64,000 bases of DNA from Anaerolineae bacterium (GTDB taxonomy: Bacteria > Chloroflexota > Anaerolineae > Aggregatilineales > Phototrophicaceae): assembly GCA_022843385.1 (NCBI GenBank), contig JALHNT010000007.1, positions 20,240 to 84,239 of the forward strand. Direction: 5' to 3'. A program made the translations under genes and the position numbers. The notes beneath the pieces are model-generated. The model had not been told where the DNA came from and did not search any database. It worked only from the letters and a program-made list of their open reading frames with translations. Positions within the stretch are counted from its first letter, which is position 1, and each line of letters begins with the position of its first letter. This document shows positions 10,304 to 18,690 of the stretch, one piece after another.

Positions 10304-10736
10304 TCACCACTTCCTCTGCAGGTGTCTCATCGCTAAAAGTGACGTCGGCGTGTGCGCGCATCCGCTCGTTGGGGTAGCGCAGCAGTGGCGGTGGCTCGTG
10401 TTCGAGCAGCGCGATCACGCGCGTGGTCCAACGTTCGCCGCAGGCATTCGCCAACGTTCGCTGCATGAGCGGCGGATCAATAAACGGTGATGTGTTGAGC
10501 AAGACAACCTCGCTTTCCAGCGTCGGAAGCGTCTTGATCAGCTTGTACGCCAGCTCGCAGCAGATGCAGCCCCCGCTGAAGCGCAGCGTCGGCGTACCCG
10601 TCTCGCCGAGCGGCAACCCGCCGTTGTCGAGTACCGTTATGCTGGCGTGGGGCAGTAAATGAGCGACCAGCGCGCGAACGACATCGCCTTTGCGCTGCTC
10701 GCTCAAGCCCATGACGACGATCATCTGACGCATCAT
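10278..10736 (-). CDS. shrunken COG0523-like protein with CICC motif but no P-loop
   Basis: This 152-aa protein aligns by eye with the N-terminal half of COG0523 GTPases: a hydrophobic strand (MIVVMGL), then RFSGGCICCELAYKL in place of [12 protein letters not shown], then VVLLNTSPFIDPPLMQRTL in place of [14 protein letters not shown]. The Walker A GxxGxGKT is replaced by GLSEQRKGDVV, and the NKxD motif and C-terminal domain are missing. It should keep metal-thiolate binding but not ordinary GTP hydrolysis. It overlaps the DegT-like gene by ATGA and the FmdB gene by 26 bases. I know of no described family for it; it may be a dedicated partner of the full GTPases. Confidence 0.7.
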   Translation of the reverse strand: MMRQMIVVMGLSEQRKGDVVRALVAHLLPHASITVLDNGGLPLGETGTPTLRFSGGCICCELAYKLIKTLPTLESEVVLLNTSPFIDPPLMQRTLANACGERWTTRVIALLEHEPPPLLRYPNERMRAHADVTFSDETPAEEVVNAALCLPL

Positions 10737-11881
10737 CGGGCAATCTCGAAGACCGGACGATAGGCGTCATGCCCCTCTCCGTATATGTTGTCCATGAGCG
10801 CCGCATACTCGCGTGCATAGGCATGATCGCAATACCAGCGCACCCCCAGATAGTCCGCTGCTTTGACGATGCCCAGGACAGCGTGCTTGATTTCCTCTTC
10901 CGTATAATCGGGTCCGACGGGCACCATCAGCCAACGCGCCAGATGTGCGCCTGTCCTCAGGTAATGCGGAGCGCCGCCTGGACGCACCGCCGCGTAATGC
11001 AGCGGCTGCACCTCCGGCAGCCAGCGCACAGGCGTGTTTTCCTCTTTCACATAAGCGTAGAAGGTGGCAGGGTCAGCTTCGGGCGGAATCCGGACGAACA
11101 CACCATGACCCAGCGCGACATCGGAGACCGGCAGCATCGGCATCGCTGTCGACTCTTGCAATGCAGCGTAGACCTCGCACAACTTGTCGCGCTGCGCCTG
11201 GGCGATGGATGGCAGACGCGCCGCCTGTGCCGCCGCCCGTCCCAGATTGGGGAGCAGCTTACCGCTCATCAGCGATTGTGCCGCCCGGTGCAGATCAGCG
11301 GCATCTTCGCCAAAGATGATCAATGCACCGGACTGTCCCGGATCGCAGTCGAGATGCAGCCCGAAAGCGCTCACACCAGTGTGATGTCCGCCGGGCAGCG
11401 GCAACGTATCGCTGTGGTCGTGCCAGCCGCCCGCTTCAGGCATCGCCCCACCTGCGGGTTGCGACCAGGAGATGCATGGACGTTCACCCAGAAGGCGAAG
11501 GTCAGCGTCCAGGTCAAGGAAGCGCGGCTGTGCACCATGATGCTTGACTGACTCGGTCAGATCGCGGCTGGCATTGGCGGGTAAACCAACATAGTCCCCC
11601 TGCGCGACACCCGCCGCACGCAGCAGCAGTTTGCCGGCATGATAGGGGCTGCGAACGAGCAAGAATCGCTCAGTACCGACGATTTGTGCCCACAGCCCCT
11701 CTGCCGCGTCGGGGCTGCCCATCTCGCCAGAAGGGAGTGTCAGCAGATCGCGCAGCGGCGGATGTGCGTTGTACTCAGCATGGCGAATCGGCAAGCCATT
11801 TTGCACGCCCAACGGACAAAAGCCGCCCGTCCAACGCGACCGCCAATCGACCTTGAGCATAGGTGTCATCAGAATATTCAT
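10733..11881 (-). CDS. DegT/DnrJ/EryC1-like protein lacking the PLP lysine
   Basis: The 382-aa product resembles type I PLP aminotransferases of the DegT family: LLVRSPYHAGKLLLRAAGV (for the SGTxAL helix), GDYVGLPANAS, GAQPRFLDLDADL, then a segment corresponding to the SFHxxK region. Where the Schiff-base lysine should be it reads VSAFGLHLDCDPGQSGALI, so the catalytic Lys is absent. The C-terminal part (YVKEENTPVRWLP, YCDHAYAREYAALM) fits the family's small domain. It is therefore probably not an aminotransferase; a sugar-dehydratase-like or purely binding role is possible. It starts overlapping the znuB stop and ends overlapping the shortened COG0523 gene, so it belongs to the zinc operon. 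Confidence 0.65.
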   Translation of the reverse strand: MNILMTPMLKVDWRSRWTGGFCPLGVQNGLPIRHAEYNAHPPLRDLLTLPSGEMGSPDAAEGLWAQIVGTERFLLVRSPYHAGKLLLRAAGVAQGDYVGLPANASRDLTESVKHHGAQPRFLDLDADLRLLGERPCISWSQPAGGAMPEAGGWHDHSDTLPLPGGHHTGVSAFGLHLDCDPGQSGALIIFGEDAADLHRAAQSLMSGKLLPNLGRAAAQAARLPSIAQAQRDKLCEVYAALQESTAMPMLPVSDVALGHGVFVRIPPEADPATFYAYVKEENTPVRWLPEVQPLHYAAVRPGGAPHYLRTGAHLARWLMVPVGPDYTEEEIKHAVLGIVKAADYLGVRWYCDHAYAREYAALMDNIYGEGHDAYRPVFEIAR

Positions 11882-12735
11882 CAGCTCTCCTCATGCGGGG
11901 TGCTTACGATACGATGGGTCTTCACTTCACGAATAATCAGCGCGATGGCAAAAAAGACGGTGCAGGTAAGCACGATGGCTGCGCCAGACGAGACATCAGC
12001 ATAATAGGAGAAGTACAAGCCAATCACCCCTGCGCTGACCGCGAACACAGTCGCCAACCCCATCAACCACGACAGGCGCGTCGTCAAGAGGGCAGCGGCG
12101 GCGGCGGGCGTGACCAGCAGCGCACTCGTCAGGACAACCCCCACAACCTGAATACCTGTGACAACCGTCAGCGCCAGCAGAAACAGCAGCACATAACGCA
12201 GGCGGTCGGCATTAATGCCGATGGCGTGAGCGTGTATCGGGTCATAGGACGTTAGCTCTAATTCCTTATGCAGCAGCGCCAGCAGTCCGAGCGTGATGGC
12301 GGACGCGATGACGATCAGCAGCAGGTCTTCGCGCGTCACGCCCAGGATGTTGCCAAACAGAATGTGCGACAGGTCGCGGAAGGAGTTTGTCATGCTGATG
12401 AGCAGGATGCCGAGCGCGAACATGGCGGTGAACATCACGCCAATGGCACTGTCTTCACGCACTTCGCCGCGCCGCGAAATCCAGCCGATGCCGAGCGCCG
12501 TCAACAGACCTGCCACGACTGCACCACCGAACAAACTCCAGCCATTCAGATACGCCACAACCAGCCCCGGCAGCGCGGTATGCGCCAGCGCATCACCGAT
12601 GAACGCCATCCGCCGCAGAACGACATAGGCACCGATGACCGCACACAACACACCCACGAGCAGCGCGGCGATGAGCGCAGTCTGCATAAACGGGAAGCGG
12701 AACGGCTCGGTGAGCCATTCAATCACCGCATTCAT
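11881..12735 (-). CDS. znuB: zinc/manganese ABC transporter permease
   Basis: A polytopic membrane protein of the ZnuB/TroC family (PF00950), with about eight hydrophobic helices and the typical RRMAFIGDALAHTALPG stretch near the N-terminus. It forms the channel through which the ATPase drives zinc or manganese taken from the binding protein. The track start at 12783 would overlap the ATPase gene by over 50 bases; the in-frame ATG at 12735 gives the normal ATGA overlap and [21 protein letters not shown], so it is preferred (284 aa). The neighbouring regulator and COG0523 genes argue for zinc rather than manganese. Confidence 0.9.
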   Translation of the reverse strand: MNAVIEWLTEPFRFPFMQTALIAALLVGVLCAVIGAYVVLRRMAFIGDALAHTALPGLVVAYLNGWSLFGGAVVAGLLTALGIGWISRRGEVREDSAIGVMFTAMFALGILLISMTNSFRDLSHILFGNILGVTREDLLLIVIASAITLGLLALLHKELELTSYDPIHAHAIGINADRLRYVLLFLLALTVVTGIQVVGVVLTSALLVTPAAAAALLTTRLSWLMGLATVFAVSAGVIGLYFSYYADVSSGAAIVLTCTVFFAIALIIREVKTHRIVSTPHEES

Positions 12736-13505
12736 CCCTGCGCTCCATTCAGTGTGGGGAGGGGCAATGATGGCATCGCCCATTCCGGCTGCTTGACCGG
12801 ACGCCCATGGTCGAGATAGAGCGCGGCGTCAAAGTCATCCGCCAGACGGCTTAGGTCATGCGTGGCAGCGATCACCGTCTTGCCTTCTCGCTTGAGCAGC
12901 GACAGCACCTCATGAATGATGGCGCGCGTCGCCGCATCCACCGCGTTGAGCGGCTCGTCAAGCAGCAGAAGATCGGCTTCCTGTGCCAGCGCCCGCGCGA
13001 TGAGGGCGCGCTGCCGCTGACCACCGGAAAGCTGGCTGATCTGCCTGTTTGCAAGTTCAGACAAACCGAGACGTTCAATGGTAGCGTCTACAATCTGCCA
13101 ATCGACTTTGGTCGGGCGCTTGAGCCAGCCGAGATGGACATAGCGCCCGGTCATGACCAGCCTGTGCAGCGTCACCGGGAAGCGCCAGTCGATGTCACCG
13201 CGCTGAGGCAGGTAAGCAATACGGTGATGACACGCGCCAACGGCGTTGCCATAGATGAGTACGTTTCCCTGCGAGATCGGCAGCAGCCCGGCGATTACCT
13301 TGATGAGCGTGCTTTTGCCCGCGCCATTGCTGCCGACCAGCGCCACACGCCTGCCGACTGGCACGCACAAATCGACCCCGACGAGCGCGGGCGTGCGCTT
13401 GCCGGGGTAGTGCGCGACGAGACCGCGCACTTCCAACGCAGGCGCGCCCGCCACTGGATCGGCATGGTGGCGGTGTGTGCCGTAGGGGAAACGAGGGTCG
13501 GTCAT
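12732..13505 (-). CDS. znuC: zinc/manganese ABC transporter ATP-binding protein
   Basis: ABC ATPase with Walker [11 protein letters not shown]-loop [16 protein letters not shown] (typical of the metal-transporter branch), signature LSGGQRQR, Walker B LLLLDEP and H-loop ATHD. It powers the permease encoded immediately downstream with ATGA overlap. The first 20 residues are His-containing ([10 protein letters not shown]) and may be a metal-binding extension. The start overlaps the stop of COG0523 gene 2. At 257 aa it has normal family length. Confidence 0.92.
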   Translation of the reverse strand: MTDPRFPYGTHRHHADPVAGAPALEVRGLVAHYPGKRTPALVGVDLCVPVGRRVALVGSNGAGKSTLIKVIAGLLPISQGNVLIYGNAVGACHHRIAYLPQRGDIDWRFPVTLHRLVMTGRYVHLGWLKRPTKVDWQIVDATIERLGLSELANRQISQLSGGQRQRALIARALAQEADLLLLDEPLNAVDAATRAIIHEVLSLLKREGKTVIAATHDLSRLADDFDAALYLDHGRPVKQPEWAMPSLPLPTLNGAQG

Positions 13506-14719
13506 GAAATTGGCACTTTCTCATCGACCAACCAATCCTCGAACGGGTCTTCCAAACGCCGCCAGCGTTTCCAGCCCTGACGCATTTCCTCATCGTTCAG
13601 CAGACAGCTTTCTAATGCCTGCCGTACCGATCGCTGATCCATGTCAATCCCGATCATGACCAGTTCTTGCCGACGATCACCATACTCGCCCTCGAAGTTG
13701 CTCATGATCTCAGCATTGAGCGTTGGGTCTTCAGGGAATTCGCTCTTGGGTGTACATGCCCACCAATCGCCGCCATAATCGAGCGAGACCACGTCGCCTG
13801 CTTGTGACCAGATGCCGACCTGATTGTGTCGTGTCGCCAGCCAGATGAAGCCTTTTGACCGCACAACACAATCCAGCGCATCGCTCTCCAGCACTGCCAT
13901 CAGGCGCTGCGGGTGGAACGGACGACGCGCACGATAGACAAAGCTGCTCACGCCGTACTCTTCTGTCTCTGGCGTATGCGGTTCGCCAGACAGCCATTCC
14001 GAGAACGTGGACGCACGGTCGAAGTCGAAATGCCCTGTATTCAAAACGTCGGAGAGACTGATCCGCCCGTGCTCGGTACGCAGGAGCTTTGCGGTGGGGT
14101 TGAGCCTGCGCAGGAGGGCTTCCAGACGCAGCAAGTCATCGGCACCGACCAGATCAATCTTGTTGACGATCAGTACATCAGCGAATTCGATTTGATCGAC
14201 CAGCAGATCGACAATCGTCCGCTCGTCTGCTGCCGTCGCGCCAATGCCGCGATCTGCCATTGTGTCGAGGGATGTCATCTCGCACAGGATATTGTGCGCG
14301 TCCACGACTGTAACCATCGTATCCAGCCGGGTGATGGCGGAAAGCCCGGCGTCGTCCTCATCGACTGGAAACGTGAATGTCTCGGCAACCGGTAGCGGTT
14401 CCGAGATGCCGGACGACTCGATCAACAGATAGTCGAAGCGACCTTCGCGCGCCAACCGGGCAACTTCCTTAAGTAGGTCATCGCGCAGGGTGCAGCAGAT
14501 GCAACCATTCGTCATCTCGACCAGCTTCTCTTCGGTGCGGCTGAGGGCTGCCCCACCTTCACGCACGAGCTGTGCATCAATGTTAACTTCGCTCATGTCG
14601 TTGACGATGACGGCGACGCGCAAACCCTCGCGGTTGTGCAGGATGTGATTGAGCAGCGTGGTCTTGCCCGCGCCGAGGAAACCTGAAAGTACTGTGACTG
14701 GTAGACGTTTATTCACCAT
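13502..14719 (-). CDS. COG0523 zinc chaperone GTPase 2
   Basis: A 405-aa G3E GTPase with [15 protein letters not shown], the DMSEVNID switch region, [25 protein letters not shown] and NKIDL. The C-terminal CobW domain ([37 protein letters not shown]) is complete. The sequence is closest in style to YciC-type members, which take over metal delivery in zinc shortage. It is the gene immediately upstream of znuC (ATGA overlap) and is separated from znuA by a perfect 32-bp palindrome, which may set its level relative to the binding protein. Confidence 0.92.
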   Translation of the reverse strand: MVNKRLPVTVLSGFLGAGKTTLLNHILHNREGLRVAVIVNDMSEVNIDAQLVREGGAALSRTEEKLVEMTNGCICCTLRDDLLKEVARLAREGRFDYLLIESSGISEPLPVAETFTFPVDEDDAGLSAITRLDTMVTVVDAHNILCEMTSLDTMADRGIGATAADERTIVDLLVDQIEFADVLIVNKIDLVGADDLLRLEALLRRLNPTAKLLRTEHGRISLSDVLNTGHFDFDRASTFSEWLSGEPHTPETEEYGVSSFVYRARRPFHPQRLMAVLESDALDCVVRSKGFIWLATRHNQVGIWSQAGDVVSLDYGGDWWACTPKSEFPEDPTLNAEIMSNFEGEYGDRRQELVMIGIDMDQRSVRQALESCLLNDEEMRQGWKRWRRLEDPFEDWLVDEKVPIS

Positions 14720-14740
14720 CGTATTCCTGTTAAAATGTGT

Positions 14741-14772
14741 ATGCGGTCTGCTTTGTACAAAGCAGACCGCAT
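14741..14772 (-). promoter_or_regulatory. perfect 32-bp palindrome between znuA and COG0523 gene 2
   Basis: The sequence ATGCGGTCTGCTTTG followed by TA and its complement CAAAGCAGACCGCAT forms an uninterrupted palindrome. In RNA it gives a stem of up to 15 pairs. It lies in the only sizeable gap of the operon. The bases after it on the minus strand (acacatttt) are only weakly U-rich, so it is a partial terminator, an RNA-stability element that keeps znuA mRNA high, or an operator. The sequence is unlike the ATTGATAC-type operator near the regulator gene. Confidence 0.6.
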
Positions 14773-14784
14773 CACCTCGTTCAC

Positions 14785-15762
14785 TTACATTGATCCAGTT
14801 AACGCTTCGACAATTGTCGTCACGTTGTAGCGCACCATCTCCAGATAGGTCGCACCGGGCGTACCTTCGGCACCCAGCGCGTCAGTGTAGAGCGTCGGCG
14901 CGAGGATGACCCCCGCGTTGTCGGCGATCTGCTGCATCAGGTCGGTACCCGCGATATTTTCAGCGAAAATGGCGGGGACACCCGACTCCTGAATCTCAGT
15001 AATCAGTTCCGCGACTTCGCCAGCGGAAGGGTCGGCAACTTCTGTCGAAAGCGACCCCAGAGCCGAGTCCACGATGAAGCCGTACTGAGATGCAAAGTAA
15101 CCAAACGTATCATGATTGGTGAACAGGATGCGCTGTGCTTCCGGGATGGTCGCTACCTGTTCGCGGATGAAAGCATCGAGTGTTTCAAGCTCGGCAATAT
15201 AAGCAGCAGCGTTTGCCTGGAACATCGCCGCATGGTCGGGATCGAGTGTCATCAACGCATCGCGCACATTTTCGACCATGATGATGGCATTATTGGGATC
15301 ATGCCAAATGTGCGGGTCGAACTCGCCGTGTTCGTGATCGTGAGCCTCTTCCTCGCTGTGTTCAGCCTCGCCTTCATGCTCGTGTCCGTGTTCGCCCTCG
15401 AATTCGAGCGGCACAATGCCCAACGCAGCGACAACCCGCAGTGCTTCCGACCCAGATGCTTGGTAGAGATCGTTGAGCCAGCTCTCGAACATCAATCCAT
15501 TCTCAAATTGCACATCCGCTTCAAGGAGCGCTTCTGCGTCGGACGGGGTGGGTTCGTAGGTGTGTGCATCGCCATCAGCACCGACCAGCACGGTGACTTC
15601 GATATGATCGTCGTCGCCAACGACATTACGCACAAAATCGCCAAGAATGCTGTAGGTGACGACGACATGCAGGTCGTGTTCGTGTTCTTCCTGTGCAGCA
15701 GCAGGAACGGCACTGATGACGAGCATTAGCACAATCATGAGCCAAAGTAGACGTGAACGCAT
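14785..15762 (-). CDS. znuA: zinc-binding periplasmic/lipid-anchored solute-binding protein
   Basis: Cluster A-I metal-binding protein (PF01297). The signal peptide is [24 protein letters not shown]. Candidate ligands are the His in [30 protein letters not shown] and a distal acid near YTDALG. Between the first two ligand regions lies a His/Glu-rich loop ([20 protein letters not shown]), the hallmark of zinc-specific members. No lipobox Cys is seen. The track start is a TTG at 15789; the ATG at 15762 has GAGAGGA eight bases upstream and opens the signal peptide, so it is used. It follows the regulator gene with a short gap. Confidence 0.92.
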   Translation of the reverse strand: MRSRLLWLMIVLMLVISAVPAAAQEEHEHDLHVVVTYSILGDFVRNVVGDDDHIEVTVLVGADGDAHTYEPTPSDAEALLEADVQFENGLMFESWLNDLYQASGSEALRVVAALGIVPLEFEGEHGHEHEGEAEHSEEEAHDHEHGEFDPHIWHDPNNAIIMVENVRDALMTLDPDHAAMFQANAAAYIAELETLDAFIREQVATIPEAQRILFTNHDTFGYFASQYGFIVDSALGSLSTEVADPSAGEVAELITEIQESGVPAIFAENIAGTDLMQQIADNAGVILAPTLYTDALGAEGTPGATYLEMVRYNVTTIVEALTGSM

Positions 15763-15792
15763 AGATAGTGTCCTCTCTTCTGTCAACAACTG

Positions 15793-16224
15793 TCAGGAAA
15801 CAAGCTCCTGACAGGCTTTACACATCCCCAGCACCTGAATACGGCTTTGCGAGATAATGAAACCATCCCTTACCAGCATTTGCAGTCCATGTCGATCAGG
15901 TTCCAGCCCCTCTAACAATCCCACCCAGCCGCACTTGCTGCATATAAAAAGCGCCTGATGCGCGTCTTGCACTGGAATGAACGAGCTGCATCCGCGTACA
16001 CCATGCACACGCTCGATCAAACCAAACGACTCCAGCTTCTCAACGGCTCTGTAGACGGAAGCTCGTCCAGTCGCGGGACGGCGCTCACGGACTTTCTCCC
16101 ACAAATCTTCTGCGCTTAGGGCACAGTTGCTTTCGGAAAGCACTGCAATGATGGTGAGCAGACCGCTTGTCATACGCACCTGATGCGAAGTGAGCATGTC
16201 TAGCCATTGGTCAGGTGTTTTCAT
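15793..16224 (-). CDS. zur: Fur-family zinc regulator (Zur-like)
   Basis: A 143-aa Fur-family repressor: winged-helix N-terminus with the RPATGRASVYRAVEKLESFGLIERV recognition region, and a dimerization part with two CxxC pairs (CSKCG and CKACQ) for a structural zinc. It heads the minus-strand operon containing znuA, znuC, znuB and the COG0523 genes, and faces a third COG0523 gene on the other strand. The palindrome at 16262-16285 between them is the natural operator. Context makes zinc the likely signal; Fur (iron) or Mur are less likely. It probably represses itself and both flanking units when zinc is plentiful. Confidence 0.85.
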   Translation of the reverse strand: MKTPDQWLDMLTSHQVRMTSGLLTIIAVLSESNCALSAEDLWEKVRERRPATGRASVYRAVEKLESFGLIERVHGVRGCSSFIPVQDAHQALFICSKCGWVGLLEGLEPDRHGLQMLVRDGFIISQSRIQVLGMCKACQELVS

Positions 16225-16261
16225 CCCTATTTCTCAGACTTGAAAATATAAATGAGACTAC

Positions 16262-16285
16262 GTATCATTGATACCGCGTATCAAT
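16262..16285. promoter_or_regulatory. candidate Zur operator between zur and COG0523 gene 3
   Basis: Two overlapping inverted repeats lie in the 111-base divergent gap: GTATC-ATT-GATAC (16262-16274) and ATTGATAC-CGC-GTATCAAT (16267-16285), the latter a perfect 8-3-8 palindrome. Length and symmetry fit a Fur-family site, and overlapping sites are common where two dimers bind. The track start of the divergent gene (16252) falls within this area, which supports the later start at 16336. Confidence 0.72.
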
Positions 16286-16335
16286 TAAAGCGTCAAGAGC
16301 AGAGTTGTCCGCGCTGGTCAATTGAAAGGCGTGCA

Positions 16336-17439
16336 ATGAGCGATAAACCGAAGTTCCCGATTCCGCTGACCATCCTGACGGGCTTTCTGGGCGCAGGGAA
16401 GACGACGCTGCTCAATCACATTCTGCACGGCGAGCATGGCTTGAAGATCGCGGTTCTGGTCAACGACTTCGGCGCAGTCAATATCGACACGCAGCTCGTC
16501 GTCGGCATTGAAGGCGAGACCGTCAGTCTCTCCAATGGCTGCATCTGCTGCACGATACGCGATGATTTACTTCTGGCAGTGATCGATCTGCTCAAACGCC
16601 CCGAACCGCCCGAATACATCCTGATCGAAACCAGCGGCGTGAGCGACCCGGCGTCGGTCGCAGTGACATTTGCACTGCCGGAGGTTGCACGCGCTGTGCG
16701 GATCGACAGCATCGTGACGGTCATCGACGCCGAGCAGTTGCGGACGCTGGATGATGAGTACAGCCAGCTCGCTTTTGCACAGATCGCCGTCGCCGACATC
16801 ATCATCCTGAACAAAGTTGATGTGACGCCGCCGGACGTTATGACGCAGCTTAAGGACGACATCGGCAAATTTATCCCGATGGCACGTATCTATGAGACCA
16901 GTTTCGCCAGCGTGCCGCTCGAACTGCTGCTGGGTGTCGGGCAGTACGACTCGGAGCGCGTGCATCAGCGCACAGCGAAAGATGTCCATGTGCATGGGGT
17001 GGGTGAAGCGAGTGACCACGACCACGAGCATCATCACGAGCATGAGGATGACCACGCACATCATGATGATCACCATGACCACGATCATAGTCTGGTCTTC
17101 AGCACCTGGAGTTGGTCGAGCGAAGCACCGTTGGCATTGAACAACGTGCGTGACTTCCTGGAGATGCTGCCCAAAACGATCTACCGGGCGAAGGGCTTCC
17201 TGTGGATTACGGAGTTCGCCGCCAAACGTGCGGTTGTCCAGGTCGTGGGGCGGCGCGCCAGTCTGCGTCTGGGTGAAGCGTGGGGGGAAGGCGAAACGCG
17301 CCGCAATCAACTGGTCTTCATCGCGTCACACGGCGGTATCGATGCGGAAGCGTTGCAGAGTGCGTTGGATGCGTGCGCTGTGCCGGACGAGTCTGGAACC
17401 GCCGGGCAAGGGCAAAGTCTGGAGATTGTCCGCCAGTGA
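16336..17439 (+). CDS. COG0523 zinc chaperone GTPase 3, with long histidine loop
   Basis: G3E GTPase with [49 protein letters not shown] and NKVDV, then a very His-rich linker (DHDHEHHHEHEDDHAHHDDH) and the CobW C-terminal domain (IYRAKGFLWITEFAAKRAV). Such His loops bind several zinc ions. The track begins at 16252, upstream through the operator; the ATG at 16336 with AAAGG before it opens the family-type N-terminus MSDKPKFPIPLTILTG and is preferred (367 aa). It is transcribed away from zur and is the only plus-strand gene of cargo 1. Confidence 0.92.
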   Translation: MSDKPKFPIPLTILTGFLGAGKTTLLNHILHGEHGLKIAVLVNDFGAVNIDTQLVVGIEGETVSLSNGCICCTIRDDLLLAVIDLLKRPEPPEYILIETSGVSDPASVAVTFALPEVARAVRIDSIVTVIDAEQLRTLDDEYSQLAFAQIAVADIIILNKVDVTPPDVMTQLKDDIGKFIPMARIYETSFASVPLELLLGVGQYDSERVHQRTAKDVHVHGVGEASDHDHEHHHEHEDDHAHHDDHHDHDHSLVFSTWSWSSEAPLALNNVRDFLEMLPKTIYRAKGFLWITEFAAKRAVVQVVGRRASLRLGEAWGEGETRRNQLVFIASHGGIDAEALQSALDACAVPDESGTAGQGQSLEIVRQ

Positions 17440-17460
17440 AGGAAGATTTCTCGTACGGCT

Positions 17461-17772
17461 TTATGTATTCTCACCAGAGGGTGAATGTATGCTTGACAAC
17501 TTTTTTCTGAGATGTTTTGCGAGCCGCAAGCTGACTCGTACAATATGACGGGGTGCTATCCGATCTCGGTCGAGTTGTCCGGTGCGCTGTCCGCGGTCAA
17601 TTCGTTTAGTCTCCAAGATTACAAAATTCTCAAGTTCAATCCTTCCGCTTCCCTCTACCAGCTCCTCAATCCACACCTCCACGAGCGCCTCGAGCATCGC
17701 TTGCACATCACGGTTCTTCAGGCGCGTACGGCGTCCGACTTCGCGTACCATCTTGTTCTTCGTTAGGGTCAT
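17461..17772 (-). CDS. HU/IHF-like DNA-binding protein, copy 2
   Basis: Same N-terminus as the other two copies (MTLTKNKMVREVGRRTRLKNRDVQAMLEALVEVW) and HU/IHF fold pattern; 103 aa. From about residue 50 it departs from copy 3 (ENFVILETKRIDRGQRTGQ against EGLFVIEVQTIRHAANR). Its last residues (IHSPSGENT) may be encoded by sequence joined at the cargo boundary, since COG0523 gene 3 ends only 21 bases away. It overlaps the traG fragment by ATGA. Divergence between copies means these are not very recent exact duplications over their whole length. Confidence 0.78.
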   Translation of the reverse strand: MTLTKNKMVREVGRRTRLKNRDVQAMLEALVEVWIEELVEGSGRIELENFVILETKRIDRGQRTGQLDRDRIAPRHIVRVSLRLAKHLRKKLSSIHSPSGENT

Positions 17773-18395
17773 GACTTCACCTCCACGCTGCCTGCCCGTC
17801 CACCCCGCATCGCGTCTCGGCTGGAGAACTGGACTTTGCCACCAGATTGCTGCGCGGCATCTTCGGCGATACGCGCCATGATTGCCGCAGCCGCCCGATC
17901 TAGATTCGGAGTGGGTTCGGCTGATGTTGCCACTTCTATTATTTCGTGCGAATGGCTGCTCAGACTCATCGACAGTCCGCGTTCCAGCAGCAAGGGCTGC
18001 GCGGATTGAGCAGCGGACAAACGGCGCTGCCAGTCGATGCGCTCGTAGAAGCGGGTCAGACGCGCATTGAGGACCACCTGTGTCGCAAAGCCTGCTTCGA
18101 CATAGCGCGCGAAGATGGTGCAGTTGCCCACCTGCGGCGTGATGACCTCATCGACGGTCAGCAGCGGACGTTGGCGCAGATGACTGTTCGGATCATCCTG
18201 GTTGGCGTCGGTCGTCGCTGTACCGCTTGCCTTGCTGTAGAACTCAGCCGTGTCCGCATCGCAGCCGCCGTAGATCACCTGCGTCGCCAACCCTGTGAAT
18301 AACGCCTGTGTGCCCTCTGAACCGTAGATCATATGGAACTGCCCTTTAGTTTGTGCGCCGATGAGGATGTGAAAGGCGTAGATGTCGCGTCGTTT
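17769..18395 (-). pseudogene. 3' fragment of a TraG/VirD4 gene, copy 2
   Basis: From MIYGSEGTQALFTGLATQ to the end (RGGRAGSVEVKS) this is almost identical in protein sequence to the last 187 residues of the full TraG at 27780-29801. Upstream the frame stays open through KRRDIYAFHILIGAQTKGQ and then loses homology at about 18395, where an IS-end-like sequence begins. Copies 1 and 2 share RRDI plus extra residues at this point, whereas the full gene reads KRRISILIGAQ, so both fragments derive from a related traG allele cut at nearly the same place. The ATPase motifs are missing. Confidence 0.82.
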
Positions 18396-18412
18396 GAACT
18401 GACCCCCAGTTT
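18395..18412. other. sequence resembling an IS3/IS150-type terminal repeat at the cargo 2 edge
   Basis: TGAACTGACCCCCAGTTT lies exactly where homology of traG copy 2 stops. Its form (TGxACTGACCCC...) recalls the ends of IS150-group elements. No transposase gene and no matching opposite end were found nearby, so at most it is a remnant. The match is from memory. Confidence 0.3.
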
Positions 18413-18510
18413 AGTGCAGAGAGAAATTGTCACGGGTGAGCGGCCCGCTCGAACGCCTCGGAGCTGAGGTAGTCGAGAGTACACCACAACCAGAGTTTGA
18501 CCTTTGGACC

Positions 18511-18537
18511 AACAGCCCGGCAGGTGTCCGGGCTGTT
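18511..18537. terminator. strong hairpin upstream of the APH-like gene
   Basis: AACAGCCCGG and its complement CCGGGCTGTT enclose a seven-base loop. The following plus-strand bases (cgtgtttct) are weakly U-rich, so it may end transcription arriving from the left. The rest of the 18396-18690 gap holds no gene that I can support. Confidence 0.45.
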
Positions 18538-18690
18538 CGTGTTTCTACCACCAAGAACCTGTTAAGATGAAATTGCTGTGTACATTTGAAGTATGGCGCG
18601 AGCATGTGGCCCAGGATTACAGTGCGGACACTGAACTGCTCGTTAGGGACAAGCTTAAACGGTAAAGTTCCTCTCACGGAGAATGCCCGC

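Noticed and set aside
16252-16335. Upstream start of COG0523 gene 3
   Set aside because: It runs through the operator palindrome, and the ATG at 16336 opens the conserved N-terminus with its own ribosome site.
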